Positions 6,891-17,176 of a DNA stretch of 64,000 nucleotides are shown here, piece after piece. The DNA is taken from positions 62,001 to 126,000 of the forward strand of contig NZ_QFYR01000001.1 of the NCBI RefSeq assembly GCF_003254705.1, in the 5' to 3' direction. Below the pieces are notes generated by a model. It did not search any database, was not told the DNA's origin, and saw only the letters and a list, made by a program, of their open reading frames with translations. Both the position numbers and the translations under genes were made by a program. Numbering within the stretch: the stretch's first letter is position 1; each line of letters starts with the position of its first letter. The DNA is from Phenylobacterium deserti. Lineage in GTDB: Bacteria; Pseudomonadota; Alphaproteobacteria; Caulobacterales; Caulobacteraceae.

Positions 6891-8702
6891 TCACGCCGCC
6901 TCGAGCGGCAGCTCGATCTCGCACACCAGCCCCTCGGAGCGCCAATCCAACCGGGTCTCGCCGCCGACTGCGCCCGCCACCGCACGGGCGAGAATGGTCG
7001 AGCCGAGCCCCTTTCGCGTCGGCGTGATCACCGGCGGGCCGCCTCGCTCGCTCCATTGGAGCCGCAGTTGGGAGCCTTCCACGCGCCAGGCGATCTCCAC
7101 GCGTCCGTCCGGCGCGCTGAGCGCGCCGTACTTGGCGGCGTTGGTGGTCAGTTCGTGAAGCGCCATGGCGATCGACTGCGCCGCCGCAGGCGCCAGGGAG
7201 ACGTCGTCGCCGAACAGGCTGACGCGCCCGTCGTCACCCAGGCGGAAGGCCATGATCTCCTCTTCCACCAGGCGGCGCAGGCTGGCGCCAGCCCAACGGG
7301 TGTCCGAAAGCAGCTGATGGGCGCGGGCGAGCGCCTGCACCCGCCCCGCGATCACTTCTTTGAGCCGCTGGGCGTCTCCCGCCTGGCTCAGCGAGACCGT
7401 GCCTTGGACCACGGCCAGAAGGTTGTTGGCGCGATGGTCGACCTCGCGCATCAGCAGATGCATGCGTTCCTCGGCCGCCTTGCGGGCGGTGACGTCGATG
7501 GCGGTGCCGAGCGCCCGCACACAGCGTCCTTCGGCGTCGAACAGGCCACGCCCCTTGGCCGCCACCCAGCGGACACGTCCATCCTCCTTGCCGATGGTGC
7601 GGTACTCGACGTCGTAGGTCGCCCGCCGCGCCGGATCCAAGGCGGCGCCGAAAGCAGCGTGGGTCGCCGCAAGGTCGTCCGGATGGATGAGGTCGTAGAA
7701 GTCCAGCATTGAGACCGGCACGCCGGGCGAGATGCCGAACATCGCGCGGGTGCGATCGGACCAGCTCAGCAGGTCCTTCTGCACGTCGAGATCCCAGATC
7801 CCGATCTCCGCCGCCTCTGTCGTCAGGCGCAGGGACTCTTCGGACAGCTGCAGGCGCTGGGCCGCCCGCCGCTCCTCGGTCACCTCGCGGTAGAACAGCG
7901 CCACGCCTTCAGAAACCGGGAACACCCGCATGGCGAACCAGCCTTCGCCACGGTTCTCGAACACATAGTGATCGTCGAACTCCAGCGGCGTGCGTTCGGC
8001 CATGACCTTGCGATAGTTGGCCTCGGTCTGCGGCTCCAGGTGCGGCCAGGCCTCCCACAGAGTGCGCCCGACGATAGCGTCCCGGCCACGACCGTCGATG
8101 CGGACCGCCTCGGCGTTCATCTCAATGACCCGGAAGTCGCGATCCACCAGCATGAAGGCGTCGCCCATGCGCTCCAGCACGCCGCGCGAGCGGTCGCGCT
8201 CGGCCTTCAGCTCCTGAACAGCCCGCACCTGGGCTGTGGTTTCGACCACGATCGCAATCACGCCGGCCGGCCGGCCCGCCTCGTCATAAACGGGCGAGTA
8301 GTCGAGGTTCATCCAGACCTGCTCGGCATAGCCGTGGCGATAGAGCGTCAGCTCCTGATCCCGATAAGCCAGGGTGTCGCCGGCCAGGCCCACGCGCATG
8401 ACGTTGTCGTTGAAGTCCGCGACCTCGGGCCAGCCCTCGCGCACGTTGGAGCCCAGCAGAGTCGGGTGCCGTCCGCCGGCGAACACCGAATAGGCGTCGT
8501 TATAGAGCATCACGCCCTGTTCGCCCCACAGCATCACAATCGGCACGGGCGAGCGCAGCAGCAGGCCCAGAGCCGTCCTGAGACTCTGAGGCCAGGTGCT
8601 GATCGGTCCCAGGGGCGTCGCAGACCAGTCGCGGTCGCGGATCATCGCGCCGGTCTCGCCGCCGGCCGTCAACACGTCGAGGAAAGCGTCCGCCGCACTC
8701 AT
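6891..8702 (-). CDS. PAS-containing HWE-family sensor histidine kinase
   Basis: A 603-residue soluble kinase with about three PAS-type sensor segments (residues about 10-400) and a C-terminal HWE domain. Hallmarks are the phospho-acceptor His423 in REVDHRANN, the N box HELTTNAAKYGAL, and Trp-x-Glu in LQWSERGGP. There is no transmembrane segment. The ATG at 8702 was chosen because PAS-like sequence begins shortly after it; the frame stays open further upstream but would then overlap the dehydrogenase small-subunit gene. It is transcribed divergently from the molybdenum hydroxylase operon and could sense a related signal, which is only positional inference. Its kinase core is closely similar to that of the kinase at 14651. 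Confidence 0.87.
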   Translation of the reverse strand: MSAADAFLDVLTAGGETGAMIRDRDWSATPLGPISTWPQSLRTALGLLLRSPVPIVMLWGEQGVMLYNDAYSVFAGGRHPTLLGSNVREGWPEVADFNDNVMRVGLAGDTLAYRDQELTLYRHGYAEQVWMNLDYSPVYDEAGRPAGVIAIVVETTAQVRAVQELKAERDRSRGVLERMGDAFMLVDRDFRVIEMNAEAVRIDGRGRDAIVGRTLWEAWPHLEPQTEANYRKVMAERTPLEFDDHYVFENRGEGWFAMRVFPVSEGVALFYREVTEERRAAQRLQLSEESLRLTTEAAEIGIWDLDVQKDLLSWSDRTRAMFGISPGVPVSMLDFYDLIHPDDLAATHAAFGAALDPARRATYDVEYRTIGKEDGRVRWVAAKGRGLFDAEGRCVRALGTAIDVTARKAAEERMHLLMREVDHRANNLLAVVQGTVSLSQAGDAQRLKEVIAGRVQALARAHQLLSDTRWAGASLRRLVEEEIMAFRLGDDGRVSLFGDDVSLAPAAAQSIAMALHELTTNAAKYGALSAPDGRVEIAWRVEGSQLRLQWSERGGPPVITPTRKGLGSTILARAVAGAVGGETRLDWRSEGLVCEIELPLEAA

Positions 8703-8849
8703 CAGGCCGATACTGAAGGCGAGCCGCCGCCAAGGTAAAGCGCTCAGACGCGCAGCCTGGCCCCCGATGCAACCCTTGGATCGGCGAACCCGGGTCCGCA
8801 ACCAAAGCCCATCGGGGGAGGTTCTGCGGTTCTGACCAGGAGGCGCTTC

Positions 8850-9302
8850 GTGCGCAAGAACCTCAACGTCAACGGAGAGGTGCGGGTGGTGGATGTGCCG
8901 CCCGACATGCCTCTGCTGTGGGTGCTGCGTGATGTGCTGGGTCTGACCGGCACGAAGTATGGCTGCGGCATCGCCCAGTGCGGCGCCTGCACCATCCACA
9001 TCGATGGCCGTCCTGTACGTTCCTGCGTACTGCCCGCCTCGGCGGCAGGCGGCGCGATCGTCACCATCGAGGCGGTGGGGAACACGCCCACGGGCGCGGC
9101 GGCGCAGAAGGCCTGGCTGGACCTCGACGTCGTCCAGTGCGGTTACTGCCAGTCCGGCCAGGTGATGAGCGCGGCGGCCCTGCTGGCCCGCAATCCCGCG
9201 CCGACGGACGAGGACATCGACCTCGCCATGAGCGGCAACATATGCCGTTGCGCCACCTACCCGCGCATCCGAGACGCCATCAAGCGAGCCGCCCGGTCAT
9301 GA
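8850..9302 (+). CDS. iorA: Isoquinoline 1-oxidoreductase-type small subunit, 2x[2Fe-2S]
   Basis: A 150-residue electron-transfer subunit of the xanthine oxidase family. The plant-type [2Fe-2S] motif is [11 protein letters not shown] and the second cluster motif is QCGYCQSGQ with NICRCATY near the C-terminus. It passes electrons from the molybdenum subunit encoded next to it. The start is a GTG with a strong AGGAGG at 8838-8843. Its stop codon overlaps the start of the large subunit gene. The substrate (N-heterocycle or aldehyde) is not decided by the sequence. Confidence 0.9.
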   Translation: MRKNLNVNGEVRVVDVPPDMPLLWVLRDVLGLTGTKYGCGIAQCGACTIHIDGRPVRSCVLPASAAGGAIVTIEAVGNTPTGAAAQKAWLDLDVVQCGYCQSGQVMSAAALLARNPAPTDEDIDLAMSGNICRCATYPRIRDAIKRAARS

Positions 9303-11704
9303 CCCTGCAGGCGCCGCAGCTGCCGACCCGTGAGATCGAGCTGGTCACCGACCGGCGGCGGTTGATCCTTGGCGGCGGGCTGGTGCTCGGGCTGGCGGTG
9401 GCGAGCGTCAAGGCGCGCGCCCAAACCGCCGATCCCTCGCGGGTGAACCCCGCTGGTCCCCAGCCGCTCAGCACCGACGACGTCTCCGCGGCTGCCGGCG
9501 AGGGCTTTCGCGGGTTTGCGCCGGACGCCTTTATCCGCATCACGCGCGACAACCAGGTCATCCTGATCATTCCCAACGTGGAGATGGGCCAGGGGATCTA
9601 CATGGGCGAGTCCAGCCTGATCGCCGAGGAGCTTGAGGTGGGCCTCGATCAGGTGCTGATCGCCCCGGCGCCGCCCAACGAGGCGCTCTACAAGCAGCCC
9701 TTGCTTCAGTTCCAGGGCACCGGCGGCTCGACCTCCATCCGCGGCGCCTGGGAGCCCCTGCGCAAGGCGGGCGCCGCAGCGCGGACCTTGCTGATCACCG
9801 CCGCCGCGAACCGCTGGGGCGTACCCGTCGCCGAGTGCGTCGCCGAACGAGCAATGGTCCGCCACACGCCTTCCGGCCGACAGACCACCTATGGCGAAGT
9901 GGTCGACGACGCGTCACGCCTTCCGAAGCCTGAGCAGGTGGCGCTGAAGGATCCGAGCCAGTTCAAGATCATCGGCAAGATGATCCGGCGGGTGGACACG
10001 CCGGCCAAGGTCAACGGGACCGCCGTTTACGGCATCGACGTCATCCGCCCAGGCATGAAGTTCGCCACCGTCCAGTCCTGCCCCTGGCGGGGCGGGACCC
10101 TGAGGGCGGTTGACGATCGCGCCGCCCTGGCCGTGCCCGGCGTGCTGCAGGTGATCCGGTTGCCCGACGCGGTCGCCGTGGTGGGCGAGCATTTCTGGGC
10201 GGCCAAGCAGGGGCTGGACCTGCTGAAGGTGCAGTGGAACGCCGGCCCTAACGCCAACATGAGCACCGAGGGGCTATGGGCCTCCATGGAGCAGGCGTCC
10301 AACGCCGCCCGGGGTGCGGTGGCCCACCAGTCCGGCGACTTCGACCGAGCGTTCCAGGGCGCCGAGAAACGGGTGGAAGCCGTCTATCGCCAGCCGTTCC
10401 TCTGCCACGCGCCCATGGAGCCGCAGGCGGCCGTGGTCCACGTCACCGGCGGAGGCGCGGAGATCTGGTGCGGAACACAGGTGCCGACCTCGGCCCAAGG
10501 CGCGGCGGCCAAGATCCTGGGTGTGCCGCCAGAGCGCGTGACCATCCACAACTACCTGATCGGCGGCGCCTTCGGCCGCAAGCTGGAGACGGACTACGTC
10601 GAGCAAGCGGTGCAGATCGCCCGGTTCTGTCCCTACCCGGTCAAGATGGTTTGGACCCGCGAGCAGGACACCCAACACGATAACTACCGGCCGCTCTACC
10701 TCGACAAAATCAGCGCAGGCCTGGGGGCGGACGGCCTGCCGGTCGCCTGGCGACACCGGGTCACCGCCGCGTCGGTGACAATCCGCTTTGTGGGGCCAGC
10801 CGGCATGCGCCCCAACGGCGTCGATCCGGACGCAGTCGAGGAAGCCGAGGATCCGGTCTACGGCAAGTTCCAGAACATGCTGCTGGACTATGTTCAGTGG
10901 CAACCGCCCGAGGGGCTGCGCGTCTCCTGGTGGCGCGGGGTCGGGCCGACCCACGCGATCTATGTGGTCGAGAGCTTCGTGGACGAGCTCGCCCACGCCG
11001 CCGGGCAGGATCCGGTAGAGTACCGCCGCAAGCTGCTGCGCAACCAGCCGCGGGGCCTGGCGGTGCTGAACCGCGCAGCCCAGGCGGCCGGTTGGGGCAC
11101 GCCCCTCCCAGCAGGCGCCGGACGCGGCGTGATCGTCCAGAAGTCGTTCGGCAGCTTCCTGGCCGCGGTCGTCGAGGTTCAGGTGGCTGACGAGGGCGAC
11201 GTCCGCCTGCGCCGCATCACCGTGGCGGTGGACAGCGGGATCACCGTCAACCCTTCGGTCCTGAAGCAGCAGGTGGAAGGCGGCATCCTGTTCGGCCTGA
11301 CGGCCGCCCTGTTCAACGAGATCACCTTCGAGCGCGGCCGCGTTCAGCAATCCAACTTCCACGATTATCGGATGCTGAGGATCAACGAGACGCCGCCGGT
11401 CGAGGTGATCCACATCCAGACCAACAATCCTCCAGGCGGCATCGGGGAGGCCGGCACCACCGCGGCGGCTCCAGCGCTTTGCAACGCGATCTTCGCCGCC
11501 ACGGGCGTGCGCCTGCGCGAGCTGCCGGTCCGACGGGAGCTGCTCAGGAAGAACGCCCGCAAGCGCACGCTCGCGCCGCCGATCGCGGCGGCCCTGGGCG
11601 CGAGGCTCCTGACACCTGCCGAAGAGGTGCGGGACGAGCGCGCGGACGCCAACGCTGCGAATGATCGTGGCGAGCTTCCGCTCGACGGGATCGGCGAGCC
11701 ATGA
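9299..11704 (+). CDS. iorB: Isoquinoline 1-oxidoreductase-type molybdopterin subunit, Tat-exported
   Basis: An 801-residue molybdopterin-binding large subunit of the membrane-associated aldehyde/N-heterocycle oxidoreductase type. Near the N-terminus a twin-arginine signal is visible ([14 protein letters not shown] followed by a hydrophobic run and KARAQ). Later motifs include GGAFGRK in the cofactor region and [14 protein letters not shown], which carries the catalytic Glu. The ATG overlaps the small-subunit stop codon (ATGA), and its own stop overlaps the cytochrome gene in the same way. The three genes therefore form one translationally coupled operon for a periplasmic enzyme that delivers electrons to a c-type cytochrome. 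Confidence 0.9.
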   Translation: MTLQAPQLPTREIELVTDRRRLILGGGLVLGLAVASVKARAQTADPSRVNPAGPQPLSTDDVSAAAGEGFRGFAPDAFIRITRDNQVILIIPNVEMGQGIYMGESSLIAEELEVGLDQVLIAPAPPNEALYKQPLLQFQGTGGSTSIRGAWEPLRKAGAAARTLLITAAANRWGVPVAECVAERAMVRHTPSGRQTTYGEVVDDASRLPKPEQVALKDPSQFKIIGKMIRRVDTPAKVNGTAVYGIDVIRPGMKFATVQSCPWRGGTLRAVDDRAALAVPGVLQVIRLPDAVAVVGEHFWAAKQGLDLLKVQWNAGPNANMSTEGLWASMEQASNAARGAVAHQSGDFDRAFQGAEKRVEAVYRQPFLCHAPMEPQAAVVHVTGGGAEIWCGTQVPTSAQGAAAKILGVPPERVTIHNYLIGGAFGRKLETDYVEQAVQIARFCPYPVKMVWTREQDTQHDNYRPLYLDKISAGLGADGLPVAWRHRVTAASVTIRFVGPAGMRPNGVDPDAVEEAEDPVYGKFQNMLLDYVQWQPPEGLRVSWWRGVGPTHAIYVVESFVDELAHAAGQDPVEYRRKLLRNQPRGLAVLNRAAQAAGWGTPLPAGAGRGVIVQKSFGSFLAAVVEVQVADEGDVRLRRITVAVDSGITVNPSVLKQQVEGGILFGLTAALFNEITFERGRVQQSNFHDYRMLRINETPPVEVIHIQTNNPPGGIGEAGTTAAAPALCNAIFAATGVRLRELPVRRELLRKNARKRTLAPPIAAALGARLLTPAEEVRDERADANAANDRGELPLDGIGEP

Positions 11705-12981
11705 AGCGCGCGCTCGCCATCCTTGCAGGTCTGGCGGTGCTGGGCCTGGCGGTGTTCCTGGCCATCTTTTTTTGGCCGGCGCCTGCTGCGCGCGCTGTGG
11801 CCGCGACTGCACCGAGCCCGCAACTGATCGCCCGCGGCGCCTACCTGGCGACCGCCGCTGACTGCGTCGCCTGCCACACGACGGAGAACGGCGCCCCCTA
11901 CGCCGGCGGGCGGCCGTTTGTCCTGCCGTTCGGGACGATCTACGCCCCCAACATCACCCCCGACCGCGCCACCGGCATCGGAGCGTGGAGCGACGGCGAG
12001 TTCATCCGGGCCATGCGCCATGGGGTCGGCCGCAACGGTGAGCAGCTCTACCCCGCGTTCCCCTACACGGCGTATTCCAAGATGCCGGACGCGGACATGC
12101 TGGCGGTGAAGGCCTATCTCTTCAGGTTGCAGCCCGTGCGCAACGAGGTGCGGGAGAACGGCCTGTCCTTCCCCTTCAATCAGCGTCCGCTGATGAAGTT
12201 CTGGAACATCCTTTTCCACCGCAGTTCGGAACCGCTGCGCCCGGACCCCCAGCAAACGGCGGAGTGGAACCGCGGCCGCTATCTGGTGACCAGCCTTGGT
12301 CACTGTGGCGAGTGCCATACGCCTCGCAACCTGCTGTACGGCTACTCCGGCAAGGCGTTGTCAGGCGAGACCATGCAGGGCTGGACGGCCTGGAACATCA
12401 CCTCCGACCGGGCGCATGGCGTAGGCGCCTGGTCCGAGGCCGACCTCGTGTCCTACTTCCGCTACGGCTATGCACCGGGCCGCGGCGTGGCCTCGGGTCC
12501 TATGAAGGAGGCTGTGGACTACAGCCTCTCCAAGCTCACGGACGCCGATCTGCGCGCCATGGCCGTCTACCTGAAGACCACCGATCCGGCCGCCAAAGGC
12601 CCTCGCCCGGTCGCTCCAGCCACCCTCACTCGCGCCAGCGTCGCGGCGCCAGCGCCCGGCGAGGCCGACAGCTTGGGCCGGCAGATCTTCGAGGGCGCCT
12701 GCGCCAGCTGCCACGCCTGGAACGGCCAGGGACAGCAGTCCCCGCTGGCCGCACTGCGGGGTCGACGGTCGGTGGCCGATCCGAAGGGGCTGAACGTCGT
12801 CCAGACCATCCTGCGGGGCGGCAACCTGAGCACGCCCCAAGGCCATGCCTTCATGCCGGCGTTCGCCCAGGCCTACTCGGACCGAGAGATCGCCGCCGTG
12901 GCCAACTATGTGGTCGCCCACTTCGGCGGCGACGAGGGCCAGGTCAGCGCCAAGGACGTGGCCACCGCGCGTCGGCAGTAG
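11701..12981 (+). CDS. Triheme cytochrome c, dehydrogenase electron-acceptor subunit
   Basis: A 426-residue protein with an N-terminal hydrophobic anchor or signal (residues about 4-28) and three heme c sites: Cys55-VA-Cys58-His59, Cys202-GE-Cys205-His206 and Cys334-AS-Cys337-His338. This three-heme layout is that of the cytochrome subunits of membrane-bound alcohol/aldehyde dehydrogenases. Here the gene overlaps the molybdenum subunit gene by four bases, so the protein most likely carries electrons from that enzyme to the respiratory chain in the periplasm. Confidence 0.9.
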   Translation: MKRALAILAGLAVLGLAVFLAIFFWPAPAARAVAATAPSPQLIARGAYLATAADCVACHTTENGAPYAGGRPFVLPFGTIYAPNITPDRATGIGAWSDGEFIRAMRHGVGRNGEQLYPAFPYTAYSKMPDADMLAVKAYLFRLQPVRNEVRENGLSFPFNQRPLMKFWNILFHRSSEPLRPDPQQTAEWNRGRYLVTSLGHCGECHTPRNLLYGYSGKALSGETMQGWTAWNITSDRAHGVGAWSEADLVSYFRYGYAPGRGVASGPMKEAVDYSLSKLTDADLRAMAVYLKTTDPAAKGPRPVAPATLTRASVAAPAPGEADSLGRQIFEGACASCHAWNGQGQQSPLAALRGRRSVADPKGLNVVQTILRGGNLSTPQGHAFMPAFAQAYSDREIAAVANYVVAHFGGDEGQVSAKDVATARRQ

Positions 12982-12991
12982 CGCCCTACCC

Positions 12992-14437
12992 TCAGTGAAC
13001 GGCCACCGGGGCGCCGGCGCCTTCCGGCGCAGCCTTGGGCTTGAGCCACAGGAAACCGATCAGGCCCGCCGAGCCGGCGCAGAGCGCGCCGATCAGGAAG
13101 GCCAGACGATAGCCGCCGTTCAACGCCGTCTTGGCGTCCGCGCCGGCCGCGGTCAGATCGTGAGTGGTTCCAGCCGCGACGCTGGCCAGGACCGCCAGCC
13201 CGAGCGCCCCGCCCATCATGAAGGCGGTGTTGACCAGACCCGAAGCCAGCCCGGCTTCCTCGGGCGCGACATCGCTCATGGCCGCCAGCAGCACGGGGTT
13301 GAACGCCATGCCGGCTCCCACGCCAAGGAGGAGCATGGCGGGCAACACATGGATCAGGAACACACCGTTCACCGGCGCGAAGCTCAGCAAGCCAAGCCCC
13401 ACCGCGGCGATCCCCAGCCCCGTCGCCATCGGACCCCGGATGCCGAACCGGTTCACCGTCTTGGCCGACAGGCTGTAGGAGAACGCGCCCATGATCAGGT
13501 TGGCCGGCAGGAACGCCAAGCCCACCTGCAGCGGGCTATAGCCGAGGATAAGCTGCAGATAGAGCGCCGACAGGAAGAACCAGGCGAACATCCCGGCCGC
13601 CCACAGGACCCCCACCACATTGGCGGCCGCCACATTGCGAAGCGCCAGAATGCGCAAAGGCATCAGCGGCGCCTTCACCCGGCTCTCGATCAGCAGGAAA
13701 GCGGCCAGCAGGGCCAGGGCCACGGCGAGACTCACCAGCGTCTGGGCAGAGGTCCACCCGACCTGTTCGGCCCCAACGATCCCCCACACCGCCAGCATCA
13801 GCGAGCCGGTCACCGTCATCGCGCCCGCGATGTCCAGGCGGCGCTCGCCCTGCACCCGCACGCCGGCCGGCAGCAGGCGTGAGGCCAGCACCACCACCAG
13901 AACGCCCACCGGCAGGTTGATCAGGAAGATCCAGCGCCAGTCCAGGAGGTTGGTGATCAGCCCGCCCAGCAGCACGCCCAGGCTGCCGCCACCGGACATC
14001 ACGAAGCCGAAGTAGCCCATGGCGCGGACCCGCTGCGGCCCTTCAGGAAACAGCTGCATGATCAGGGACAGCGCCACCGCGGAGACGACCGCGCCTGCGA
14101 TCCCCTGCAGAGCTCGCGCGACGATCAGCACCACGGGGCTCGGGGCCAGCCCGCAGGCCGCCGAGGCGACCGTGAAGGCGATCACCCCGATCAGGAACAG
14201 CTTCCGCTGGCCGTAGAGATCGGCCAGGCGCCCGCCCAGAAGCAGGAAGCCGCCGAACGTCAGCAGATAGGCGTTCACCACCCAGACAAGCCCGGCTTCG
14301 CTGAAGCCCAGATGTTCGCGGATGGACGGCAGGGCGACGTTCACAACCGTGGAGTCCAGCACGATCATCAGATCGCCCAGGCACAAGGTCATGAAGGCCA
14401 GCCACTTGGCCTTGTTCGACCGTTCCACGTCCGTCAT
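12992..14437 (-). CDS. MFS multidrug efflux transporter, DHA2 (14-TM) type
   Basis: A 481-residue, highly hydrophobic protein with about 14 predicted membrane segments. The DHA2 signatures are visible: LDSTVVNVALPSI in the first helix, motif A as GGRLADLYGQRK between helices 2 and 3, and the motif C-like GGGSLGVLLGG. Members export drugs or toxic compounds with proton antiport. It converges on the cytochrome gene and is divergent from the kinase at 14651; no TetR-type repressor lies next to it. Confidence 0.88.
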   Translation of the reverse strand: MTDVERSNKAKWLAFMTLCLGDLMIVLDSTVVNVALPSIREHLGFSEAGLVWVVNAYLLTFGGFLLLGGRLADLYGQRKLFLIGVIAFTVASAACGLAPSPVVLIVARALQGIAGAVVSAVALSLIMQLFPEGPQRVRAMGYFGFVMSGGGSLGVLLGGLITNLLDWRWIFLINLPVGVLVVVLASRLLPAGVRVQGERRLDIAGAMTVTGSLMLAVWGIVGAEQVGWTSAQTLVSLAVALALLAAFLLIESRVKAPLMPLRILALRNVAAANVVGVLWAAGMFAWFFLSALYLQLILGYSPLQVGLAFLPANLIMGAFSYSLSAKTVNRFGIRGPMATGLGIAAVGLGLLSFAPVNGVFLIHVLPAMLLLGVGAGMAFNPVLLAAMSDVAPEEAGLASGLVNTAFMMGGALGLAVLASVAAGTTHDLTAAGADAKTALNGGYRLAFLIGALCAGSAGLIGFLWLKPKAAPEGAGAPVAVH

Positions 14438-14477
14438 CCGCCGCCCCCGTTCTCGTCATTGTCGCCCAAGGACGCGC

Positions 14478-14506
14478 GAGGCGGCCCTGATCCGACAGGC
14501 CGCCTC
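14478..14506. repeat. Inverted repeat between the MFS gene and the HWE kinase gene
   Basis: A perfect 9-bp inverted repeat (GAGGCGGCC / GGCCGCCTC) with an 11-base spacer lies 40 bases upstream of the transporter start and 145 bases upstream of the kinase start. It could be an operator for the divergent pair, or a stem in the kinase leader; no T run follows. Confidence 0.3.
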
Positions 14507-14650
14507 ATAGCCCCTTTGGCTCATCCGCGGAACCGCGCTACGTGACTGCGCCCCGCTCCGCAAAGTCCTCCCAAGCTGCAGAGCCGGCTGGTAGAGCTTG
14601 CGGGTGTCTGTACGTCGCGCCCGAGTCCCGTCCTTCCAAGAGCTCCACGC

Positions 14651-16660
14651 GTGAGGTCCCTACGCGCCTACCTTGTGGCCATGGCGGTGCTGCTGGTGGC
14701 GCTCCTCGGAGCCGCCACCATCCTGATCGTGCATCAGGTGGACGCCTTCCGCCGCGCGCAGAACGAGCGTCAGCTGCAGGAGACCGGCCGCGCCCTGTCA
14801 CTCGCCATGGAAGGCAAGCTGCAAAGCTACCAGGCGCTGCTGGAAGGGCTTGGGACCTCGCTTGCTCTGGCGAATGAGGACTGGGCTGAGTTCGATCGCC
14901 AGGCGCGACGGGTGGCGCCAGGCCCGGACGCATGGATCGTGGTCGGAGACCGCGAGGGGCGGCAGTTGGTCAACACGCGCCTGCCGCCGGGCGCAGCCTT
15001 GCCCACCGGCCCGTCCCCCCAGATCTGGCAGAAGCTTGATCGGGGCGAGCCTCGCATCTGCGATCTGACGCGCGGCTTCATCGAGCCGATGATCTTGTGC
15101 GTGGACGTGCCCGTCATGCGGAACGGGCGCGCGGCCTATTACCTGTCAGTGGTGTTCCGCCCGCGGCAGCTGGACGGCCTGCTGGCCGGCCGGGTCCTCG
15201 CCGACCGTCGCCTCGGCTCCGTGATCGACCGCAACGGCGTCGTGATCTGGCGCAATCAGCAGCTCGACGAGTTCCTCGGCGCGCCCGCACCTGCGCCCGT
15301 CTGGCGCGAGATGCGGCGCCGTCCAGAGGGCGTCATCACAGGGGTGTCGCTCTCTGGCGAGCCGACGGTCGCCGCCTTCACTCGTTCGCCCCTCAGCGGC
15401 TGGACGTTTGTGGTGGGCGTGCCTAAGGCCGACCTGGTCGCGCCGCGTCAGCGGGCTCTCGTTTTGGCTCTCGCGGGCGCTTCGCTCTTCCTTCTGCTGG
15501 GCGCGGCCGTCGGCGTCGCCGCCAGCGGACGTGTCACACGCGCAATCGACCATCTGAACGCCGCCATGCACCGCATTCGCGATGGGGCCGCCCCCGATTA
15601 CGCGCCAAGCGGCTTCAAGGAGATCGATGACGTGGGCGAGGCGCTGGGATCGGCGCTCGCAGAGCGGGACGCGGTCCAAGAGCGCTTCCGGCTCGCCCAG
15701 GAAGTCGGCGGCATCGGCGCCTGGGAATGGGACATCACTCGGGACGAGGGCCACGTCTCGGACAGCTACAAGGAGATGCACGGCCTAGCGCACATCCCGG
15801 GCCCGTTGCGGCTCGCCCAGGTGCTGGGCGTGATCCACCCAGAGGACTTGCCGGGCTACCAAGCCCGTCTCGCCGCCGCCAAGCAGCGGCGTGAGCCGTC
15901 CGCCAACGACTATCGGGTGATCCGGGACGACGGCTCCATCCGCTGGATCTACGCCAAAGGCCGCCCGATCTTCGCCCCCGACGGAACCCTGATCCGCGCC
16001 ATCGGGGTGGTGATAGACCTGACGGAGCGGCGTGAGACAGAGGAGCGTTTGGAGCTCCTGATGCGCGAGGTCGACCACCGGGCGAACAACCTCATGGCGG
16101 TGGTTCAGGGCGCGGTCACCCTGAGCCACGCCCCCAGCGCCGAAGCGCTCCGCGAGATCATCCTGGGCCGCATCGAGGCTCTCGCCCGCGCTCACCAGTT
16201 GCTGGCCGATTCCCGGTGGACGGGCGCAGACTTGCGCCGCCTGGTCGAAGAGGAGGTTCGCCCCTTCACCCTGGGGGACGGCGAACGGATAAGCCTGCAC
16301 GGAGCCTCGCTGCCGCTGGCGCCTGCTGCGGCCCAGGGTGTCGCGATGGCGCTGCACGAGCTTTCGACCAATGCGGCCAAACACGGCGCGCTCAGCGTTC
16401 CGGAAGGTCGCGTTTCCGTGCGCTGGACCGTGGAAGGCGGCGTGCTGCGCCTTGTCTGGTCCGAGGCTGGCGGGCCGCCGGTCCGAAAGCCGACGCGTCG
16501 AGGGTTCGGAGCCACCGTTCTTGAACGGGCGGTCAGCGGCTCTGTCGGCGGACGCACCGAGATCCACTGGCGCGAAGAGGGCCTGGTCTGCGAACTCGCC
16601 CTTCCGCTTGCGCCCCCTGATGGAGCCGCAGCTCAGGTCCGCGCTGCTCAGCCAGTCTAA
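14651..16660 (+). CDS. Membrane HWE-family sensor histidine kinase with PAS domain
   Basis: A 669-residue kinase. A first membrane segment at about residues 5-27 and a second at about 275-295 enclose a periplasmic sensor domain of about 245 residues. After it come a HAMP-like linker, a PAS domain (about 345-460), and an HWE kinase core with His476 in REVDHRANN, N box HELSTNAAKHGAL and Trp-x-Glu in LVWSEAGGP. The GTG start begins a typical signal-anchor. The core is paralogous to that of the kinase at 6891-8702. No response regulator is adjacent, which is common for HWE kinases. Confidence 0.87.
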   Translation: MRSLRAYLVAMAVLLVALLGAATILIVHQVDAFRRAQNERQLQETGRALSLAMEGKLQSYQALLEGLGTSLALANEDWAEFDRQARRVAPGPDAWIVVGDREGRQLVNTRLPPGAALPTGPSPQIWQKLDRGEPRICDLTRGFIEPMILCVDVPVMRNGRAAYYLSVVFRPRQLDGLLAGRVLADRRLGSVIDRNGVVIWRNQQLDEFLGAPAPAPVWREMRRRPEGVITGVSLSGEPTVAAFTRSPLSGWTFVVGVPKADLVAPRQRALVLALAGASLFLLLGAAVGVAASGRVTRAIDHLNAAMHRIRDGAAPDYAPSGFKEIDDVGEALGSALAERDAVQERFRLAQEVGGIGAWEWDITRDEGHVSDSYKEMHGLAHIPGPLRLAQVLGVIHPEDLPGYQARLAAAKQRREPSANDYRVIRDDGSIRWIYAKGRPIFAPDGTLIRAIGVVIDLTERRETEERLELLMREVDHRANNLMAVVQGAVTLSHAPSAEALREIILGRIEALARAHQLLADSRWTGADLRRLVEEEVRPFTLGDGERISLHGASLPLAPAAAQGVAMALHELSTNAAKHGALSVPEGRVSVRWTVEGGVLRLVWSEAGGPPVRKPTRRGFGATVLERAVSGSVGGRTEIHWREEGLVCELALPLAPPDGAAAQVRAAQPV

Positions 16661-16670
16661 GAGCCAGCCG

Positions 16671-17081
16671 TCAGCGTCGCGCCTGGAGCGCGGCTATGGC
16701 TTGCCGCGTAGACTCGGTCAGGGGCGTCGGCAGGTCGTCCAGCGCGAACCAGGCGAGGCCGCTGTGCTTTTCCGGCTCCTGAATCGCTGGCTGTCCGTCA
16801 AACTCACGCACCAGGTAGACCGGAGCGATCCAGTGCTCCCCGCCGGCGCGATCGATCTGATCGACCACGCAGAGCAGGTCGCGCGCATCGATGCCGATCC
16901 CCAGTTCCTCGCGGACTTCGCGGATCACCGCCTGCGCCACCGTCTCAAACAGGTCGACCTTGCCGCCGGGAAGGCCCCAGCACCCCGCCTCCGGCGGCCG
17001 AACGCGTTGCAGCAAGAGGATCTGTCCATCCTGCAGGATCGCCGCCCCGGTTCCCACCCGCGGCTCGCTCTGCCTGGTCAT
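16671..17081 (-). CDS. Nudix hydrolase
   Basis: A 136-residue protein with a clear Nudix box, G-x5-E-x7-REVREELGI at about residues 35-57, which binds Mg and hydrolyses nucleoside diphosphates linked to another moiety. The region after the box is short, as in MutT-like housekeeping enzymes. The ATG at 17081 (MTRQSEP) is chosen because a very strong ribosome site, GGAGGGGGG, lies just upstream; an earlier in-frame start lacks one. The substrate is not predictable. It is divergent from the ECF42 module. Confidence 0.9.
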   Translation of the reverse strand: MTRQSEPRVGTGAAILQDGQILLLQRVRPPEAGCWGLPGGKVDLFETVAQAVIREVREELGIGIDARDLLCVVDQIDRAGGEHWIAPVYLVREFDGQPAIQEPEKHSGLAWFALDDLPTPLTESTRQAIAALQARR

Positions 17082-17128
17082 GAACACCCCCCTCCGAAGT
17101 CCTCGCCGCATCTTTTCCTCACCGCCCC

Positions 17129-17155
17129 TGTCGGGACGCGGCATAGTCGGGCGTC
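17129..17155 (+). promoter_or_regulatory. Candidate ECF42-type promoter upstream of the DGPF gene
   Basis: TGTCGG at 17129-17134 and CGTC at 17152-17155 are separated by 17 bases. This resembles, from memory, the TGTCGA ... CGWC pattern described for promoters that ECF42 sigma factors recognise in front of their own DGPF-sigma operons. The predicted transcript would start about 15 bases before the ATG at 17177, leaving just room for the AGGAGA ribosome site. Confidence 0.45.
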
Positions 17156-17176
17156 CTAGCGACAGGAGACGCCCCG

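Noticed and set aside
8703..8999. N-terminal extension of the HWE kinase frame beyond 8702
   Set aside because: The extension overlaps the start of the dehydrogenase small subunit on the other strand and encodes His/Gln-rich sequence without PAS features.
10274..11812. A 512-codon open frame on the minus strand
   Set aside because: It lies antisense to the conserved molybdenum hydroxylase subunit and cytochrome genes. Long antisense frames are expected in DNA of this GC content, and the translation has no recognisable motif.
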